Positions 15,432-24,235 of a stretch of DNA of 64,000 nt are shown here, piece by piece (the first letter of the stretch is position 1; each line of letters starts with the position of its first letter). Below the pieces are notes generated by a model. It was not told the DNA's origin, ran no database searches, and saw only the letters and a list, made by a program, of their open reading frames with translations. The translations under genes were made by a program, and so were the position numbers. The stretch is from Winslowiella toletana (GTDB lineage Bacteria; Pseudomonadota; Gammaproteobacteria; Enterobacterales; Enterobacteriaceae): assembly GCF_017875465.1 (NCBI RefSeq), contig NZ_JAGGMQ010000001.1, positions 620,001 to 684,000 on the forward strand, written 5' to 3'.

Positions 15432-16475
15432 ATGTTTAACCGTGATTCCATCGACTTTAGTGTTATTGACGTTGTGCGGCAGCCAGCGGCGCTGGATGAC
15501 GTGCGCGCGCTGCTGGAACAGAGTCAGCTGGGCATGGATGATGATATCGAACGGTTTGTGGTGGCGCATCACGGGCAGCAGCTGGTCGGTTGCGCCGGGC
15601 TGGTGAGTAATATTATTAAATGCGTGGCGGTTCGCGCGGACCGGCGCGGCGCTAATCTCAGCGCGCGCCTGCTGAGTGAGGTGGAAAATCTGGCGCTGAG
15701 TAACGGCCATTTTCATCTGTTTCTCTATACCCGCCCCTGTAATCTGGCGCGCTTTCGCGGCTGCGGATTTTACCCGCTGGTACAGTGGGACAAGGTGGCG
15801 GTGCTGATGGAAAACTCCCCGGTCGGCATTCAGCACTATTGCCAGCGGCTGAAAGCGCAGGCGCAGCGCGGTGAGCGCATTGGCGCGGCAGTGATGAACG
15901 CCAACCCCTTTACGCTTGGGCACCGCTATCTGGCGGAACAGGCCGCCGCAGCCTGCGACTGGCTGCATCTGTTTGTGGTGCGTGAGGATGTGTCGTTTTT
16001 CCCGTTTCGCGCCCGGCTGGAGATGGTGCAGCAGGGAGTGGCCGATCTGCCAAATGTCACCGTGCATGCCGGATCCGAATACCTGATCTCGCGCGCCACC
16101 TTTCCGGGCTATTTTCTGAAAGACGCCGGGCTGGTCAGTCAGACCTGGAGCGCAATGGATCTGCTGATTTTCCGCAACCATATCGCCCCGGCGCTTGGCA
16201 TTACCCATCGTTTTGTCGGTACCGAGCCTTTCTGCCCGGTCACCCATCAGTACAACCTCGATATGCAGCACTGGCTGGCAGACCGCAGTCGCTCGCCGCT
16301 GCCGCCCGTTGCGGTGGTCGAAACGCCACGCAAGCGCCATCCCTCAGGTCGGGCGATCTCCGCCTCCGAGGTTCGCGCGCTGCTTAAAACCCAGCAGTGG
16401 ACGCGCATCGCCGAGATTGTGCCGCCAACCACGCTGGCGCATCTGCAACAGCACTACTGCGTGGCGGTGGCTTAA
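15432..16475 (+). CDS. citC: [Citrate (pro-3S)-lyase] ligase
   Basis: 347 residues. CitC acetylates the dephospho-CoA-type arm of citrate lyase with acetate and ATP, switching the enzyme on. Visible parts: an N-terminal GNAT-like domain (about 1-120; IKCVAVRADRRGANLSARLL) and a C-terminal nucleotidyltransferase domain with the HxGH-type motif in MNANPFTLGHRYLAEQAA and a late GRAISASEVRALL segment for ATP. The start ATG follows AGGGACAGAACT. First gene of the citCDEFXG block, followed after 28 bases by citD. Confidence 0.92.
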   Translation: MFNRDSIDFSVIDVVRQPAALDDVRALLEQSQLGMDDDIERFVVAHHGQQLVGCAGLVSNIIKCVAVRADRRGANLSARLLSEVENLALSNGHFHLFLYTRPCNLARFRGCGFYPLVQWDKVAVLMENSPVGIQHYCQRLKAQAQRGERIGAAVMNANPFTLGHRYLAEQAAAACDWLHLFVVREDVSFFPFRARLEMVQQGVADLPNVTVHAGSEYLISRATFPGYFLKDAGLVSQTWSAMDLLIFRNHIAPALGITHRFVGTEPFCPVTHQYNLDMQHWLADRSRSPLPPVAVVETPRKRHPSGRAISASEVRALLKTQQWTRIAEIVPPTTLAHLQQHYCVAVA

Positions 16476-16503
16476 CTAATTTTTATTAATCAGGACAGTA
16501 ATT

Positions 16504-16797
16504 ATGAGAATCATTCAGGAGGCACTCGCCGGTACGGTGGAATCCAGCGATCTGCTGGTGAAAATTGCACCCGCTGAGGGCGAATTTAACCTCGTTATTA
16601 ACAGTGAAGTGATGAAACAGTTTGGCGATCAAATCCGCCTGGTGGTCAGCCAGACGCTGGCCGCGCTCGATATCCGCGAAGGGCTGATTCTGATCGAAGA
16701 TAAAGGCGCACTGGACTGCGTTATCCGCGCACGGGTGCAAAGTGCAGTACTGCGCGCCGCGGGTGTCGATGAGATCAACTGGGAAAAACTACAATGA
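16504..16797 (+). CDS. citD: Citrate lyase acyl carrier protein (gamma subunit)
   Basis: 97 residues, the normal size. Ser14 in GTVESSDL is the known attachment point of the 2'-(5''-phosphoribosyl)-3'-dephospho-CoA prosthetic group that CitG and CitX make and load. It carries the acetyl/citryl thioester between the alpha and beta subunits of the cytoplasmic lyase complex. Its stop overlaps the citE start (ATGA). Confidence 0.95.
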   Translation: MRIIQEALAGTVESSDLLVKIAPAEGEFNLVINSEVMKQFGDQIRLVVSQTLAALDIREGLILIEDKGALDCVIRARVQSAVLRAAGVDEINWEKLQ

Positions 16798-17669
16798 AAA
16801 AACTCCGCCGCAGTATGCTGTTTTTGCCCGGCGCCAATGCCGCCATGCTATCGACCGCGTTTATCTACCGTCCGGATTCCATTATGTTCGATCTGGAAGA
16901 CGCGGTGTCGCTGCGCGAAAAAGACAGCGCACGCATTCTGGTGTTCCATGCGCTGCAACATCCGATGTATCAGGATATCGAAACCGTCGTCCGTATTAAT
17001 CCGCTGAACACCCCGTTTGGTCTGAAAGATCTGGAAGCTGCGGTGCGCGCCGGTGTGGATGTTATCCGCCTGCCAAAAACCGATACGCCGGAAGATATCT
17101 ATCAACTCGAAGCGCATATTGAGCGCATTGAGAAAGCCTGTGGCCGCACCCCCGGCTCCACGCAAATTATGGCGGCGATTGAATCGGCGACTGGCGTGAT
17201 CAATGCGGTGGCGATTGCCCGCTGCTCGCCGCGTCTGATTGGTATTGCCCTCGCCGCTTTCGACTATGTGATGGATATGCAAACCGAACGTGGTGACGGC
17301 ACTGAGCTGTTCTATGCGCGCTGCGCCGTGCTGCATGCGGCGCGCGCGGCCGGTATCGATGCCTTTGATGTGGTGTGGTCCGATATTAATGATGAAGCCG
17401 GTTTCCTGCGCGAGGTCGATCTGGTGCGCAAAATGGGCTTTAACGGCAAATCCCTGATCAATCCACGGCAGATCGAACTGCTGCACAACGCCTATGCGCC
17501 CACCCAGGAAGAGGTCGATTACTCACGCCGGGTGATTGCCGCCGCCGAAGAGGGAGAACGCAACGGACTGGGCGTGATCTCGCTGAATGGCAAAATGATC
17601 GACGGCCCGATTATCAATCATGCACGGGTGGTGCTGGAACGTGCATCTGCCTCCGGCGTGCGCCGCTAA
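16794..17669 (+). CDS. citE: Citrate lyase beta subunit (citryl-ACP lyase)
   Basis: 291 residues of the HpcH/HpaI aldolase-type TIM barrel. It cleaves citryl-ACP to acetyl-ACP and oxaloacetate. Typical motifs: [14 protein letters not shown] at the N terminus, [31 protein letters not shown] and the metal-ligand region [13 protein letters not shown]. It starts within the citD stop and is followed by citF after 28 bases. Confidence 0.95.
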   Translation: MKKLRRSMLFLPGANAAMLSTAFIYRPDSIMFDLEDAVSLREKDSARILVFHALQHPMYQDIETVVRINPLNTPFGLKDLEAAVRAGVDVIRLPKTDTPEDIYQLEAHIERIEKACGRTPGSTQIMAAIESATGVINAVAIARCSPRLIGIALAAFDYVMDMQTERGDGTELFYARCAVLHAARAAGIDAFDVVWSDINDEAGFLREVDLVRKMGFNGKSLINPRQIELLHNAYAPTQEEVDYSRRVIAAAEEGERNGLGVISLNGKMIDGPIINHARVVLERASASGVRR

Positions 17670-17697
17670 CGCTGCGAACCTATAACAGGAACGAGTA

Positions 17698-19224
17698 ATG
17701 AGTAATCTGACTGAAATGCTCCATATGCAGTACCCCCAGCTGCGCGATCTGCGCCCGTTTGACTGCGCCCATAGCAGCACGCCATGGCTGGACGACGCCG
17801 CTGGCAAAAATCAGCGTAAGTTATGCGCCAGCCTTGAAGATGCTGTGGCGCGCTGCGGCCTGCGCGATGGTATGACGATCTCCTTTCATCACGCCTTCCG
17901 CGAAGGCGATCGCACCATTAATCGCGTGGTCGCCACCCTTGCGCGGCTGGGATTTAAAAATCTGACGCTGGCTTCCAGCTCGCTGATGACCTGCAACGAA
18001 GCGCTGATCGAACATATCGAGGCTGGCGTTATTACCCGCATTTACACCTCCGGTATGCGCGGCAAACTGGCTGATGCGATATCCCATGGCCTGATGGCCG
18101 AGCCGGTACAGATCCACTCCCATGGCGGCCGCGTCAAACTGCTGCAGGACGGCGAGCTGCAGATCGACGTGGCGTTTCTCGGCGTGCCGTGCAGCGACGA
18201 ATTTGGCAATGCCAATGGCACTCAGGGAAAATCCTGCTGCGGCTCGCTGGGCTATGCGATGGTTGATGCGGAGTATGCCCGCCAGGTGGTGCTGCTTACC
18301 GAAGCGCTGGTGCCTTTCCCGAATATGCCCGCCAGTATTATGCAGGATCGCGTCGACTATATTGTGCAGGTGGAAGAAGTGGGCGACCCGGCGAAAATCA
18401 GCGTCGGCGCCGCCCGCGTGACCAGTAATACGCGCGAACTGATGATTGCACGCAGCGCCGCTGAGGTGATCGAACACTCGGGCTATTTTCGTCAGGGTTT
18501 CTCAATGCAGACCGGCTCCGGCGCGTCCGCTACCGCCTGCACCCGCTTTATGGAAGAGAAGATGGAGCGCCAGCAGATTGTCGCCCGTTTTGCGCTGGGC
18601 GGCATCACCGGCAGCCTGGTGGATTTACACGAAAAAGGGCTGATTGAGACGCTGCTGGATACCCAGTGCTTTGACGGTCAGGCCGCCGCTTCACTGGCGC
18701 GCAATCCCGGACATATTGAGATCTCAACCAACGTCTACGCCAACCCGGCGGCGAAAGCCACCAGCTGCGATCAGCTGGATGTAGTGATCCTCAGTGCGCT
18801 GGAGATCGATATCGACTTTAACGTCAATGTGATTACCGGCTCCGACGGCGTGATGCGCGGCGCTTCCGGTGGCCATTGCGATGTCGCCAGCGCCGCCAAT
18901 CTGACCATTGTCGTCGCTCCACTGCTGCGCAGCCGTATTCCCACCGTGGTGAAGCGCGTCACCACCCGCGTGACGCCCGGCGAAAGCATTGATGTGCTGG
19001 TCACTGACCACGGTATCGCCGTTAATCCGGCGCGACCGGAAATTCGTCAGCGCCTGGTTGCCGCCGGACTGAAAGTGATGGATATCGACACCCTGTATCA
19101 GCGCGCCATTTCGCTGACCGGTGAACCAAAACCCATCGCCTTTACCCAGCGGATTGTCGGTGTGATCCGCTATCGTGACGGTACGGTGATCGATGTGGTG
19201 CGTCAGGTTCAGGAGGAGTCATAA
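17698..19224 (+). CDS. citF: Citrate lyase alpha subunit (citrate:acetyl-ACP transferase)
   Basis: 508 residues of the CoA-transferase fold. It swaps citrate for acetate on the CitD arm, making citryl-ACP. Family features: MTISFHHAFREGDRTINRV near residue 60, GMRGKLADAISHG, SHGGRVKLL and the late SDGVMRGASGGHCDVASAA segment. The stop TAA shares its last A with the citX ATG at 19224. Confidence 0.95.
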   Translation: MSNLTEMLHMQYPQLRDLRPFDCAHSSTPWLDDAAGKNQRKLCASLEDAVARCGLRDGMTISFHHAFREGDRTINRVVATLARLGFKNLTLASSSLMTCNEALIEHIEAGVITRIYTSGMRGKLADAISHGLMAEPVQIHSHGGRVKLLQDGELQIDVAFLGVPCSDEFGNANGTQGKSCCGSLGYAMVDAEYARQVVLLTEALVPFPNMPASIMQDRVDYIVQVEEVGDPAKISVGAARVTSNTRELMIARSAAEVIEHSGYFRQGFSMQTGSGASATACTRFMEEKMERQQIVARFALGGITGSLVDLHEKGLIETLLDTQCFDGQAAASLARNPGHIEISTNVYANPAAKATSCDQLDVVILSALEIDIDFNVNVITGSDGVMRGASGGHCDVASAANLTIVVAPLLRSRIPTVVKRVTTRVTPGESIDVLVTDHGIAVNPARPEIRQRLVAAGLKVMDIDTLYQRAISLTGEPKPIAFTQRIVGVIRYRDGTVIDVVRQVQEES

Positions 19225-19763
19225 TGTCAACGATTACGCCCGCACATGCGGGCGTTACCCTGTCGGCACTGCTGGACGCCAAAGAGGCGCGCGCGCAGCG
19301 GCAGTCCGGCTGGTTAACCGATTACGCCCATCCGCTGGTTTCCCTGACCTTAGTCACGCCCGGCGCGGTAAAAGATAACAGTCGCTATCACCGCACCATG
19401 GGCATTGCGTTGCAGGCCTGCGATCAGCTGTTCTGGCAGCATCACTGGCGCGTTGTCGCACGTCAGGTACTGTGGCTACCGACCGGCGCTGAAGCGCTGT
19501 GGTGTATCGATCACGGCGCGCCGGAGATCAAAGCCGCCACTGTCGCACTGGAAGCGGAGCATCCCCTTGGCCGTCTGTGGGACATTGATGTGATTTGCCC
19601 GCAGCAGGGAGTGATTGGCCGCCGCTCACTCGATGAAGCCAGCCGCCGCTGCCTGATTTGCGACGGTCCGGCGCACGCCTGCGCCCGTTCGCGCCAGCAT
19701 CCGCTTGAGCAGGTGGTGAACAAAGTGGAGGGGATTATCGATGCCTGGTTTACCCGTGATTAA
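19224..19763 (+). CDS. citX: Apo-citrate lyase phosphoribosyl-dephospho-CoA transferase
   Basis: 179 residues. CitX transfers the prosthetic group, made as its triphosphate by CitG, onto Ser14 of CitD. Recognisable segments are VSLTLVTPGAVKDN, GRLWDIDVICP and the C-terminal RRCLICDGPAHACARSRQHP, with the family's conserved cysteine/histidine cluster. A strong AGGAGGAG site precedes the ATG. It overlaps citG by 23 bases. Confidence 0.93.
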   Translation: MSTITPAHAGVTLSALLDAKEARAQRQSGWLTDYAHPLVSLTLVTPGAVKDNSRYHRTMGIALQACDQLFWQHHWRVVARQVLWLPTGAEALWCIDHGAPEIKAATVALEAEHPLGRLWDIDVICPQQGVIGRRSLDEASRRCLICDGPAHACARSRQHPLEQVVNKVEGIIDAWFTRD

Positions 19764-20583
19764 CCCGGCGCTGGCGTTAACCGATACTGCACTGCTTTCC
19801 GAACAGGCGCTGTTGCAGGAGGTGTGGCTGACGCCGAAGCCGGGGCTGGTTGATGCCAGCAATAGCGGCGCGCATCGCGATATGGATCTGCCGCTGTTTC
19901 TTGCCAGCATCGCCGCCATTGCGCCGTGGTTTGCGCAGTTTGTCACTGCCGGACAGCAGGCGGCGGAACTGCCCGCCATGCAGGCGCTGGCGCAGGTGCG
20001 GCCGGTCGGCATCGCCTGCGAACAGGCGATGTTTAGCGCCACCGCCGGCGTTAACAGCCATAAAGGCGGTATCTTCTCGCTGGGTCTGCTCTGTTTTGCC
20101 GCCGGACGGTTAACTCAGCGTGCGCTGCCGCTCAGCCAGGCCTCATTATGCGCGGAAGTGGCGGCGCTGTGTCGTGGCCTGGTAATGCGCGAATTACAGC
20201 AGTCAGGTCGTCAGGCGACGGTCGGCGAACGCCTTTATCAGCGCTACGGCCTGAGCGGCGCGCGCGGCGAAGCCCAGAGCGGGTTTGCCACCGTGCGGCG
20301 CTATGTGCTGCCTTACTGGTATCAGGAACAGGATGCCAGCCGACGCCTGCTGGCGGCGCTGTTGCGCCTGATGGCGGTGAATGCCGATACCAATCTGGTA
20401 TCGCGTGGCGGCCTTGCTGGCTTGCGCTATGTGCAGCAATCCGCACGCCAGTTGCTGAACAGTGACTGGCAGATTGCCGATCTGCAGGCGATGGACCAGC
20501 AGCTGACGCTACGCAATCTCAGTCCGGGCGGCAGCGCCGATCTGCTGGCGGTCAGCATGGTGCTGGCTGCCTTTCCGGCATGA
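19741..20583 (+). CDS. citG: Triphosphoribosyl-dephospho-CoA synthase
   Basis: 280 residues. CitG joins ATP and dephospho-CoA to make the citrate lyase prosthetic group precursor. The family motifs TPKPGLVDASNSGAHRDM (about residue 30), VNSHKGGIFSLGLLC and DTNLVSRGG are intact. GGAGGGG lies upstream within citX. Its stop is overlapped by the start of the alpha/beta hydrolase gene (ATGA). Confidence 0.93.
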   Translation: MPGLPVINPALALTDTALLSEQALLQEVWLTPKPGLVDASNSGAHRDMDLPLFLASIAAIAPWFAQFVTAGQQAAELPAMQALAQVRPVGIACEQAMFSATAGVNSHKGGIFSLGLLCFAAGRLTQRALPLSQASLCAEVAALCRGLVMRELQQSGRQATVGERLYQRYGLSGARGEAQSGFATVRRYVLPYWYQEQDASRRLLAALLRLMAVNADTNLVSRGGLAGLRYVQQSARQLLNSDWQIADLQAMDQQLTLRNLSPGGSADLLAVSMVLAAFPA

Positions 20584-21113
20584 TCGAGTTTCTGCTGGTT
20601 CCCGGTCTGCGTGACAGCGATGCTGGTCACTGGCAAAGCGCATGGCAGCAACAACATCCGCACTGGAAACGCATTACCCAGCGTGACTGGAGTCAGCCGG
20701 ATCTGGATGGCTGGTGTGATGCGATTAGTCGCCAGCTGCCGCCACAAGGTTCGCCCGCGCTGCTGATTGGTCACAGCTTTGGCGCGCTGGCGGCGTTAAG
20801 CTGGGCGCGCCGTCATCCTGAACGCGTTGCCGGTCTGGTATTAGTGGCGCCAGCAGAGCCGCTGCGTTTTCTGGTCGGGGATCGCATTCTGCCGCAGCCG
20901 TTGCCCTGCCCCAGCCTGCTGTTCGCCAGCCATAACGATCCGCTGCTGCCGTATGCCCGCGCCGGTTTCTGGGCCGCGGCCTGGGGCAGTACGCTGCTGG
21001 ATATTGGTGAAGCGGGACATATTAACAGCGAAGCTGGTTTTGGCCCGTGGCAGTGGGGACTGGCGCAGGTTATTGATTTTGCCGCCACGCTTTGCCCACG
21101 GACGTTGGACTGA
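20580..21113 (+). CDS. Alpha/beta hydrolase, RBBP9/YdeN family
   Basis: 177 residues. A compact serine hydrolase with VPGLRDSDAGHWQSAW at the N terminus, the nucleophile elbow GHSFGALAAL, an acid in SHNDPLLPYAR and a catalytic histidine in GEAGHINSEAGFGPW. This is the RBBP9/YdeN (DUF-type serine hydrolase) family. It overlaps citG by ATGA and is therefore expressed with the citrate lyase genes, though it is not part of the known pathway. The substrate is unknown; a clean-up esterase or thioesterase for CoA-type by-products is one possibility. Confidence 0.8.
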   Translation: MIEFLLVPGLRDSDAGHWQSAWQQQHPHWKRITQRDWSQPDLDGWCDAISRQLPPQGSPALLIGHSFGALAALSWARRHPERVAGLVLVAPAEPLRFLVGDRILPQPLPCPSLLFASHNDPLLPYARAGFWAAAWGSTLLDIGEAGHINSEAGFGPWQWGLAQVIDFAATLCPRTLD

Positions 21114-21173
21114 TCGCTGTCGCTCTGTTATAGATCACAGCATGCAGCAGGGAACCGATAAATAAGGCTGGCA

Positions 21174-21626
21174 ATGACGTCTTTCGAAAAAACCGTGGTG
21201 GTGGCATTCAGTCAGCAGCAGATGTATCAGCTGATCGCCGATGTGGCCGCCTACCCCGACTTTCTGCCGTGGTGCCACCGCGTCGAGATCCTCGACAGCG
21301 GTGAAAACACCAAACGGGTACGCATTGGTCTGCAACACAAACCGCCGTTGCAACTGAGTCTCACCACCCTTGCGACCTTTGACCCCGATAACGCACTGCA
21401 TCTGAAGCTGAGCGAAGGCTCGTTTCTCTCCGCCTTTGAAGGTGAATGGCGCTTTACGGCGCTGTCGGAGCAGCAATGCAGCATCACCTTCACCGTCGGC
21501 TATCGCTTTGCTAATCCGTTGCTGAAGCTGGCGCTGGCGCCGTTTTTCAGTATGGTGGTGCGCATGCTGCCGGGGCTGTTTATTCGCCGTGCGCAGGATA
21601 TTTATCCACAGCCGCCTCACCAGTGA
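21174..21626 (+). CDS. RatA-like SRPBCC (START/Coq10-type) protein
   Basis: 150 residues of the polyketide cyclase/Coq10 fold: TVVVAFSQQQMYQLIADVAAYPDFLPWCH at the N terminus and FSMVVRMLPGLFIRRAQDIY at the C terminus. It resembles E. coli RatA, which is linked to ratB, but no ratB is adjacent here, so this may be a paralogue. Roles for the family include ubiquinone binding and, for RatA, interference with 70S assembly; neither can be chosen from sequence. An AAGG site precedes the ATG. The 3' end overlaps the convergent ydcF-like gene by 10 bases. Confidence 0.75.
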   Translation: MTSFEKTVVVAFSQQQMYQLIADVAAYPDFLPWCHRVEILDSGENTKRVRIGLQHKPPLQLSLTTLATFDPDNALHLKLSEGSFLSAFEGEWRFTALSEQQCSITFTVGYRFANPLLKLALAPFFSMVVRMLPGLFIRRAQDIYPQPPHQ

Positions 21627-22408
21627 CGTTGCGCCACCGCTTCCGGTAAAGGACTCTGCGTTAATAACTGAAACGCCGCCTCAACCTCTGCCGGAATATC
21701 CACGTGGGCAATAAAGTTTTTTCCCTGCGGACCATAGCCACAGGCATCATCCCTTAAGCGTGGGATTTCCCCCAGCAGCAGTGACAGAAAGCGATCCAGC
21801 GACCAGATGCCTGCGCCAGGTTTGCCGCTGAACTGTGCACCGCCATAATTCAGCTCAAGCTGCGGCACCAGCACCGGCCAGTTTAAAAAGGTTGCCGTCA
21901 GCCCGGCCTGCTGCCAGTGATGGCTAAAGGTGGCAAATGTGCGCCGCTGCATCAGTGGATCCTGCACCAGCACGATACGCTGCGCGTTAATCGCTTTCTC
22001 CGTCAGCAGCTGACAGCTAAAAGCAGCGTTCTGTCCGCAGTTGGTCGAAGCTTCTTCGCTTAAAATCCTCTCCGCCGGAATATCAAAGCACTCCAGCGCA
22101 ATAGCACGCAACATCGCCGCTTCTGATAATCCATTAGTGTGCAGATGCTGATAACGCGGATGCGCCGCCATCGCTTCGGCGAGAAAAACCGTCGAATGAC
22201 CGATACCGCCGCTCAGCAACAGCGGCAGCTGATATTCGCGCGCAAGGGTGAAAGCCCCTTCGATATTCGGTAATACCGCATGCCCCGCCAGCACCAGCAG
22301 ATCAGCCTGTAGCGTCGCGCGCTGTGGTGTTACATCATCCAGCGCCAGCCAGCGGGCAAGGGTATTAACCGCTGCGCATTGCGCCGGATCCATTGCTGTC
22401 TGCGACAT
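21617..22408 (-). CDS. ydcF: YdcF-like DUF218 protein
   Basis: 263 residues, matching E. coli YdcF in size. The DUF218 Rossmann-like core is seen in DLLVLAGHAVLPNIEGAFTLA, LPLLLSGGIGHSTVFLAEAM, ASTNCGQNAAFS and RIVLVQDPLMQRRTFATF. E. coli YdcF has been reported to bind S-adenosylmethionine; the physiological reaction is not known. The start chosen is the ATG at 22408 (MSQTAMDPAQ); longer upstream frames run into the divergent promoter. It is divergent from the LacI-type regulator, with a palindrome between them. Confidence 0.82.
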   Translation of the reverse strand: MSQTAMDPAQCAAVNTLARWLALDDVTPQRATLQADLLVLAGHAVLPNIEGAFTLAREYQLPLLLSGGIGHSTVFLAEAMAAHPRYQHLHTNGLSEAAMLRAIALECFDIPAERILSEEASTNCGQNAAFSCQLLTEKAINAQRIVLVQDPLMQRRTFATFSHHWQQAGLTATFLNWPVLVPQLELNYGGAQFSGKPGAGIWSLDRFLSLLLGEIPRLRDDACGYGPQGKNFIAHVDIPAEVEAAFQLLTQSPLPEAVAQRHW

Positions 22409-22434
22409 TTCAGTTTCCTTAAGCAACATCATAG

Positions 22435-22446
22435 TGATAGCTATCA
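22435..22446. promoter_or_regulatory. 12-base palindrome TGATAGCTATCA, candidate operator
   Basis: A perfect palindrome lies 27 bases upstream of the ydcF start and about 97 bases from the lacI-like start, in the only intergenic space the two divergent genes share. It is in a suitable place for the adjacent LacI-family protein to act, but other regulators are possible. Confidence 0.35.
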
Positions 22447-22542
22447 TCAGATATCTGACCTGTGCTGTAAAACCCTGCGCGACCATTTTCAGACTACGTG
22501 CATTATTTGCTACACTCGCGCCAACATATTCAGGAGATAGCC

Positions 22543-23625
22543 ATGACATCCCGTTCGGTGACCCTTGAAGACGTGGCGAAACTGGCCGGCGTCTCCTATC
22601 AGACCGTCTCACGCGTGCTGAATCATTCGGCCAAGGTTTCCGCCGCCACACGCGAAAAAGTCAGTGCGGCGATGCTGCAACTTAACTATGTGCCTAACCG
22701 CGTCGCCCAGCAGCTGGCAGGCAAAGCCACCCGCTCCATCGGGCTGGCCACCACCGATCTGATGCTGCTGGCCCCGGCGCAAATTGCTTCAGCGATTCAG
22801 CATCGCGCCGCCGCTCTCGGTTATCAGCTGGTGATTGCGATGGCCGACCTGCCCGGCTTCCCCTCCGCGCAGGCGGCAGTAAATGATTTACTGGCGCAGC
22901 GCGTCGACGGATTGCTGCTGAATCTGCCGTTGCAGAATGATGAAGCGCTGGCGCTGGATAAACTGACGGGTCAGCTGCCCTGTCTGTTTATGGATGTCGC
23001 CAGTGACGCCACGGTTAATCGCTGCCAGTTCAGCGCCAGCGAAGGCGCGCGCCAGGGTGTGGAACATCTGTATGCCCTGGGCCACCGCCAGATTGCGCTG
23101 ATTAATGGTCCGCTCACCTCGGTTTCCGCAATGCAGCGTTTTCAGGCGTGGCAACGTGCGCTGGCCGGATATCAGCTGGCGCCCCATTCGGTGCATCAGG
23201 GAGACTGGAGCGCGCAGTCGGGCTATCAGGCGGTCAGATCGCTGCTGCCGGATAATCTGCCAACGGCGCTGCTGGTCGCTAACGATCAGATGGCGCTGGG
23301 TGCGATGCGCGCCCTGCACCAGCATGGTATCCGCATCCCGCAACAAATCTCAGTGGTTGGCTATGACGATACGGCGGAAAGCGCCTGGTATCAGCCACCG
23401 CTGACCACCATTCGTCAGGATATTCGTTTACTGGGTCAGCAGAGTGTTGATTGCCTGGTAGCGGCGATGCAGAGTCAACAGGGAGAGCAGCTTGCGCCAT
23501 TAGCCACCGAACTGGTGGTGCGCGAAACCACGGCCAGCGTGGATCAGGGAGCGGATATTCGCGAGGTCGCCGACCAGTTAGCATCACTGGCGCAGCAATT
23601 AAGGCGGTTGAAGATTAAACCGTAG
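22543..23625 (+). CDS. LacI-family repressor closely resembling the lac repressor
   Basis: 360 residues, the same length as LacI. The N-terminal helix-turn-helix has the recognition helix of LacI (GVSYQTVSRVLN) and the hinge NYVPNRVAQQLAGKA. In the core, residues equivalent to the LacI inducer pocket are kept (Arg in SVSAMQRF, Trp in GDWSAQSGY, Asn in LVANDQMALGAMRA, Asp in VGYDDT), while the Phe of the QDF segment is Ile. The C-terminal leucine heptads (VADQLASLAQQLRRL) match the tetramerisation helix. A strong AGGAG precedes the ATG at 22543; the ATG at 22498 is upstream of it. No lacZ or lacY is adjacent; the divergent ydcF-like gene is the only neighbour it could control locally. Its stop codon overlaps a palindromic repeat. 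Confidence 0.9.
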   Translation: MTSRSVTLEDVAKLAGVSYQTVSRVLNHSAKVSAATREKVSAAMLQLNYVPNRVAQQLAGKATRSIGLATTDLMLLAPAQIASAIQHRAAALGYQLVIAMADLPGFPSAQAAVNDLLAQRVDGLLLNLPLQNDEALALDKLTGQLPCLFMDVASDATVNRCQFSASEGARQGVEHLYALGHRQIALINGPLTSVSAMQRFQAWQRALAGYQLAPHSVHQGDWSAQSGYQAVRSLLPDNLPTALLVANDQMALGAMRALHQHGIRIPQQISVVGYDDTAESAWYQPPLTTIRQDIRLLGQQSVDCLVAAMQSQQGEQLAPLATELVVRETTASVDQGADIREVADQLASLAQQLRRLKIKP

Positions 23626-23705
23626 GGGCGGCGTTCTCGCCGCCCGTATCACAGGTTAGCACTGTGCCTGCTATTTGAGCGGGAGCCGAAAACGGCTCCC
23701 CTACG
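23621..23705. repeat. REP-like palindromic element
   Basis: Two hairpins enclosed by outer inverted arms CGTAGGGG (23621-23628) and CCCCTACG (23698-23705). Hairpin one is GGGCGGCG-TTCT-CGCCGCCC (23626-23645), hairpin two GGGAGCCG-AAAA-CGGCTCCC (23681-23700). Hairpin one with its GTAT flank recurs in opposite orientation at 50331-50360. It lies between the convergent lacI-like and tmaR genes and may stop transcription from both sides. Confidence 0.65.
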
Positions 23706-23729
23706 ATGTTGCAGATTGTCAGGGGAACG

Positions 23730-24053
23730 TTATTCCTGTGGCTTCGGCTCGCCCATCGCTTTCAGTTTCTTCGACAGTTCGCGACGCTCTTTCGACAGGT
23801 CGGCGTTTTTGATGATGTAGTCATCAACGCGATCTTCATAGTCGCTACGCATGCTGGAGATAATCTCCTGAATCGCTTCAATGCTCATACCTGGCTTGAT
23901 ATATTCGCCGAGGTTATCCAGCAACAGCACACGTTTCTGGTTATCACGAATTTTCTTTTCGTTGTCGTGAATTTCACGCTGCAGTTTATTCTTACGACGG
24001 AACATACGTACGAACTCCAGCACGTCCTGAAAAGATTGCTTTGCGTTTTCCAT
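23730..24053 (-). CDS. tmaR: TmaR (YeeX), PTS enzyme I polar-localisation protein, DUF496
   Basis: 107 residues, nearly the same as E. coli YeeX/Tma[21 protein letters not shown], then [23 protein letters not shown] and [21 protein letters not shown]. It is entirely helical and charged, fitting a coiled coil. TmaR gathers PTS enzyme I at the cell pole and so controls sugar uptake activity. The start used is the ATG at 24053 (MENAKQ). The neighbour yeeA lies upstream, as in E. coli. Confidence 0.95.
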   Translation of the reverse strand: MENAKQSFQDVLEFVRMFRRKNKLQREIHDNEKKIRDNQKRVLLLDNLGEYIKPGMSIEAIQEIISSMRSDYEDRVDDYIIKNADLSKERRELSKKLKAMGEPKPQE

Positions 24054-24235
24054 GATGACACCCTTCATTGGGCCTGCAGAGGCAGGCGTAATTGTCGTAG
24101 CCTTCAGCTTAGCGGCTCACTGTCGCCGTTGGCAATTCTTCACATTCAAATTCGGACAGGCGCTTATCTTAGCGCGAAAAGTGCCAGCGGCGCAGTAAGT
24201 TGTTGTTAAAGCTCTGCCGTCGTCACTTTGATCAT

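Noticed and set aside
15342-16340. 332-codon open frame opposite citC
   Set aside because: Antisense shadow of a well-conserved gene, no ribosome site or recognisable domain.
23706-24209. 167-codon plus-strand frame opposite tmaR
   Set aside because: Shadow; tmaR on the minus strand matches a known family over its full length.
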